Shown here piece by piece: positions 39,823-42,287 of a stretch of DNA of 42,287 bases. The notes beneath the pieces were generated by a model. The model was not told the origin of the DNA and ran no database searches. It worked only from the letters and a program-made list of their open reading frames with translations. Numbering within the stretch: position 1 is the first letter of the stretch; each line of letters opens with the position of its first letter. Source of the stretch: Streptomyces litmocidini (lineage in GTDB: Bacteria; Actinomycetota; Actinomycetes; Streptomycetales; Streptomycetaceae); assembly GCF_014649755.1 (NCBI RefSeq), contig NZ_BMTQ01000028.1:1-42287 (forward strand), written 5' to 3'. The position numbers and the translations under genes are program-made.

Positions 39823-40995
39823 CTACCGGCCCCTGCCGCCGCCACGCTTGAGCTCCATGGCCTTCTGCCCCTCCCTGCCCATGCGCTTCCACTCCCTGAG
39901 GATCTCGGAGCGCACCCGGGCGTCGGTCTTGGCCACGATCCGCCGGTTCTCGCGGATCAGCTTGCGGTAGCTCTCCAGACGGCGCACGGGCAGCGAACCG
40001 TCCTCGATCGCCGCCGCCACCGCGCAGCCCGGCTCGGACTCGTGGGCGCAGTCGTGGAAGCGGCAGTCCCCGGCCAGCTCCTCGATCTCGGAGAAGACCT
40101 GCCCGACCCCGGCCTCGGCGTCCCAGAGTCCGACGCCTCGCAGTCCGGGGGTGTCGATGAGGACCCCTCCGCCGGGCAGGACGAAGAGGTTGCGGGTGGT
40201 CGTGGTGTGCCGGCCCTTGCCGTCGACGTCACGGGCGGCCCGGACGTCCATCACGTCCTCGCCGACCAGGGCGTTGGCGAGGGTCGACTTGCCGGCGCCG
40301 GAGACGCCGAGCAGCACGGTCGTGCCGCCCGCGATCGTCGCGGCGAGCACGTCGAGCCCCTCTCCGGTGGTGGAGCTGAGCGGCAGCACCTGCACGCCGG
40401 GCGCGACCGTCTCCACGTCCTCGACGAGGTGGGAGAGCCCGACCGGGTCGGGCACGAGGTCGGCCTTGCTGAGGACGACGGTCGGCTGGGCGCCGGACTC
40501 CCAGGAGTCCGCCGACGTACGCAGCAGTGCCTCACCGCTCGAACTGGACATCGCGAGCGCGAGGAACCGTTCGATCCGCCCGAGGTCGAGTTCGACCGCG
40601 AGCGACACACAGATGACGATGTGATCGATGTTAGTGGCCAGCACCTGGCCCTCGGACCGCTTGGACGACGTCGACCGCACGAAAGCGGTCCGCCGAGGCA
40701 GGATCGTCCGCGCGTACCGCGGGTCACTGCCTTCGGGGTCGACGGCGACCCAGTCCCCCGTGCACACGACCTTCATCGGGTCATGAGGAACGACGAACGC
40801 GGTGTCGGCACGGACGACGCCGTCAGGGGTGGCCACATCGCACTGACCGCGATCGACCCGGACGACCCGGCCCGGGACCAGGCCCTGGGCGGCGTACGGG
40901 GCGAACTCAGCCTCCCAGCCCTCGTCCCAGCCGTAGACGGCGAGCGGGTGCTGAACAGCGGAAGAGGAAAACGGGTGAAGCGGAGCGTTGAACAA
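39823..40995 (-). CDS. rsgA: Ribosome small-subunit-dependent GTPase A
   Basis: 390 residues. It is circularly permuted, as in RsgA/YjeQ: OB-fold-like N-terminus (PGRVVRVDRGQCDVAT), G4 SKAD (176-179) before G1 GVSGAGKS (230-237), G2 Thr in HTTTT and G3 DTPG (281-284). The C-terminal zinc site is C311, C316, H318 and C324 (CRFHDCAHESEPGC). It helps late 30S maturation. TTG 40995 is the only usable start; the SD GAAGGG and the start are covered by an RNA hairpin (40996-41020), and a 23-codon ORF precedes it. Longer than E. coli RsgA (about 350), with a tail rich in Arg/Gly. Confidence 0.93.
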   Translation of the reverse strand: MFNAPLHPFSSSAVQHPLAVYGWDEGWEAEFAPYAAQGLVPGRVVRVDRGQCDVATPDGVVRADTAFVVPHDPMKVVCTGDWVAVDPEGSDPRYARTILPRRTAFVRSTSSKRSEGQVLATNIDHIVICVSLAVELDLGRIERFLALAMSSSSGEALLRTSADSWESGAQPTVVLSKADLVPDPVGLSHLVEDVETVAPGVQVLPLSSTTGEGLDVLAATIAGGTTVLLGVSGAGKSTLANALVGEDVMDVRAARDVDGKGRHTTTTRNLFVLPGGGVLIDTPGLRGVGLWDAEAGVGQVFSEIEELAGDCRFHDCAHESEPGCAVAAAIEDGSLPVRRLESYRKLIRENRRIVAKTDARVRSEILREWKRMGREGQKAMELKRGGGRGR

Positions 40996-41041
40996 GGGGG
41001 ACCCTTCGAAGGGTGGCCCCGGCGGCGCGCTCCGAGCGCGC
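40996..41041 (-). promoter_or_regulatory. Leader hairpins sequestering the rsgA ribosome site
   Basis: ACCCTTCGAAGGGT (41001-41014) is a perfect palindrome that includes the SD GAAGGG; flanking CCCC (41017-41020) and GGGGG (40996-41000) extend the stem to the base before the TTG. A second hairpin with GCGCGC arms (41025-41030, 41036-41041) lies between it and the leader ORF stop. Sequestered translation initiation is inferred. Confidence 0.6.
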
Positions 41042-41055
41042 GGATCGAATGGGTG

Positions 41056-41127
41056 TCAGCCGGAGACCACAGGGGCGGGAACGATGAACTCCTGAATGCG
41101 GGCAGAGCCCGTCACCGTGACAGTCAT
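41056..41127 (-). CDS. Leader peptide ORF upstream of rsgA (23 residues)
   Basis: A strong ribosome site AGGAGGTGAGG precedes ATG 41127, followed by 23 codons starting MTVTVTGSARIQEF and ending at TGA 41056. It is too short for an enzyme and has no recognised domain. The frame is also open upstream from ATG 41202 (48 residues), but the ribosome site favours the short form. It ends 60 bases before rsgA, just ahead of the leader hairpins. An attenuation peptide or a small functional protein are both possible. Conservation was not tested. Confidence 0.5.
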   Translation of the reverse strand: MTVTVTGSARIQEFIVPAPVVSG

Positions 41128-41520
41128 CAATGTCCTCACCTCCTGCTTCTTCTCAACGAACCAACACCGACTCCCCGTTCGGGAGCAGATGAACAACACC
41201 ATAGCCCTACCTCAGAGCGCGACACCACCGATTAAAATCGAAAGGACTGCTCAGACAGCTCGTCGGCGACGGCACCGTCCGCACCCTCCCGGCGCATACC
41301 GGCGGCGCAGCACCGTACGGTTCATGCAGCTGAGGCTGGTCTGGCAGCGAAACCGCCACTTCTCAGGGACTTTGGAGTTGGGGTAACGGTTGGCGACAAA
41401 ACTGACGCGGGACAATAGCTGCTCAGGACGGCCCCAAAGAGACCCGTCCTGAGCAACCACCCTCCCACTACACCCCAGCATCGTCCCAGTTCAGACACCA
41501 AATTCCGGCTGGAGTACTAG
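41128..41520. other. Less GC-rich scar between rsgA leader and IS element
   Basis: A 390-base stretch with visibly more A/T than the rest of the window (for example CCGATTAAAATCG at 41228). It contains no clear gene; a 76-codon minus-strand frame (41251-41481) has no ribosome site or family match. A hairpin with perfect 12-base arms lies at 41420-41431 and 41444-41455. The rsgA promoter probably lies around 41200-41260. It may be remains of an earlier mobile element. Confidence 0.45.
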
Positions 41521-41561
41521 GCGGTGTCTTCAAATGATCATCGCTGGTGGATCATGGTGGC

Positions 41562-41945
41562 GTGATACGTCGCCATGAACTGTCCGATGCCGAGTGGGAG
41601 TTCGTCCGGCCGTTGCTGCCCGCGTCGTTGCGGGGGCGGAAGCGGCTGGACGACCGCCGGGCCCTGAACGGGATCGTGTGGAAGTTCCGCACCGGTGTCG
41701 CCTGGCGGGATGTGCCCGAGCGCCATGGTCCGTGGGCCACGCTCCACACGCGTTTCCGCAGGTGGGCCATGGACGGAACGTTCGACCGGATGCTGCGGGC
41801 CGCGCAGGCGAAGGCAGACGCGGCGGGCGACATCGAGTGGCTGGTCTCGGTCGACTCCACCGTCGTGCGGGCTCACCAGCATGCGGCCGGAGCCCGAAAA
41901 GGGGGCTCCGCGACCCGGCCCTCGGCCGGTCCAGAGGCGGTCTGA
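41562..41945 (+). CDS. IS5-family transposase, first frame (OrfA)
   Basis: 127 residues from GTG 41562 (VIRRHELSDAEWEFVRPLLP), the typical N-terminal domain of these transposases. It includes the GIVWKFRTGVAWRDVPERHG and RFRRWAMDGTFDRML segments and the first catalytic aspartate in VSVDSTVVRAHQHAAG. The frame stops at 41943-41945. The A4-G5 run at 41897-41905 (codons CGA AAA GGG) is where a -1 shift joins it to OrfB. Confidence 0.85.
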   Translation: MIRRHELSDAEWEFVRPLLPASLRGRKRLDDRRALNGIVWKFRTGVAWRDVPERHGPWATLHTRFRRWAMDGTFDRMLRAAQAKADAAGDIEWLVSVDSTVVRAHQHAAGARKGGSATRPSAGPEAV

Positions 41946-42287
41946 CCAGCAAGATCCACCTGGCATGCGACGGCCGGGGCCGTCCCCTCGGCTTCGTCGT
42001 CACCGGCGGCAACACCAACGACTGCACCCGGTTCACCACCGTCATGGAAGCCATCAAGGTGCCCCGGATCGGACCGGGACGACCCCGTACCCGGCCCGAC
42101 CACGTCCTGGGCGACAAGGGCTACAGCTCGAAAGCGATCCGCTCCTGGCTCCGCCGCCGCGGCATCCCGCACACGATTCCCGAGCGGGCCGACCAGGTCC
42201 GCAACCGGGCCCGGCGGGGCAGCCACGGAGGCCGCCCGCCGGCCTTCGACCGCGAGGTCTACAAACACCGCAACGTCGTGGAACGGT
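41897..42287 (+). CDS. IS5-family transposase, second frame (OrfB), partial
   Basis: In the -1 frame the protein continues after the A/G run as RGLRDPALGRSRGGLTSKIHL (split here only by the shift site) and keeps the family order: second catalytic aspartate in HVLGDKGYSSKAI, then the catalytic glutamate of the KHRNVVER block at 42281-42283. The window ends four bases later, so the C-terminus is missing. All three DDE residues are therefore visible across both frames, indicating that the element is not degraded and is made by programmed frameshifting. Confidence 0.82.

Larger units (their letters stand above)
41521..42287 (+). mobile_element. IS5-family insertion sequence (right end beyond the window)
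   Basis: The left end is near 41521 after ACTAG, where GCGGTGTCTTCAAATGATC starts; CTAG or TA may be the target duplication. The element carries the two-frame transposase listed below. The right inverted repeat and the second duplication copy are outside the window. Confidence 0.65.

Noticed and set aside
41251..41481. 76-codon minus-strand frame in the scar next to the IS
   Set aside because: No ribosome site and no family match; kept only as part of the scar description.

Overview
The window is GC-rich, high-GC third-codon-position DNA from an actinomycete, almost certainly a Streptomyces chromosome. The evidence is the frequent GTG/TTG starts, an ABC sugar importer with no ATPase gene of its own (Streptomyces shares MsiK), PucR-type control of purine catabolism, a DmdR/IdeR-type iron box, a DUF2637 protein, stand-alone RsbW-like ATPases and an IS5-type element. 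All calls come from reading the sequence; no database search was run.

Layout. 1-2.2 kb: tail of a HbpS/GlcG-like heme-binding gene, a decayed ankyrin-repeat fragment, then a divergent CGNR zinc-finger regulator and MFS exporter whose start codons lie symmetrically in one inverted repeat. 2.2-4.1 kb: acyl-CoA dehydrogenase divergent from a TetR regulator across a palindrome. 4.2-10.3 kb: a beta-glucoside uptake and hydrolysis operon (binding lipoprotein, two permeases, GH1 beta-glucosidase) divergent from a ROK repressor. 10.3-12.5 kb: a large secreted F5/8C plus beta-helix protein. 12.5-13.0 kb: a gene-poor stretch with 17-bp tandem repeats.

13.0-21.8 kb is a purine-catabolism cluster. On the minus strand are the FAD, [2Fe-2S] and molybdenum subunits of xanthine dehydrogenase, then a strong terminator, then an AzgA/NCS2-type purine permease and XdhC. 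Divergent from it is a PucR regulator whose leader can form two mutually exclusive hairpins. 22-28.6 kb: a TPR protein convergent with a P-loop/WD40 NTPase, a GntR/FCD regulator, an iron-box-controlled FhuF-like protein ending in a hexanucleotide repeat, a DUF2637 membrane protein and an RsbW-like ATPase. 28.7-32.2 kb: a PoxB-type pyruvate dehydrogenase and a proline-rich PP2C-like protein that has lost key metal ligands. 32.3-37.3 kb: a large secreted subtilisin divergent from a TrmB/LuxR-type regulator. 37.4-41.1 kb: two small conserved proteins, an Ada-AraC-AlkA fusion whose glycosylase C-terminus looks shortened, and the ribosome-assembly GTPase RsgA. RsgA is preceded by a 23-codon leader ORF and an RNA hairpin covering its Shine-Dalgarno and abutting its start codon. 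41.1-42.3 kb: a less GC-rich scar and an IS5-family element with a probable -1 frameshift, cut off by the window end.

No CRISPR array, rRNA or tRNA gene was found. The strongest candidates for undescribed biology are the rsgA leader (translational attenuation architecture), the pucR leader (alternative hairpins), the PP2C pseudophosphatase, and the shortened AlkA domain.
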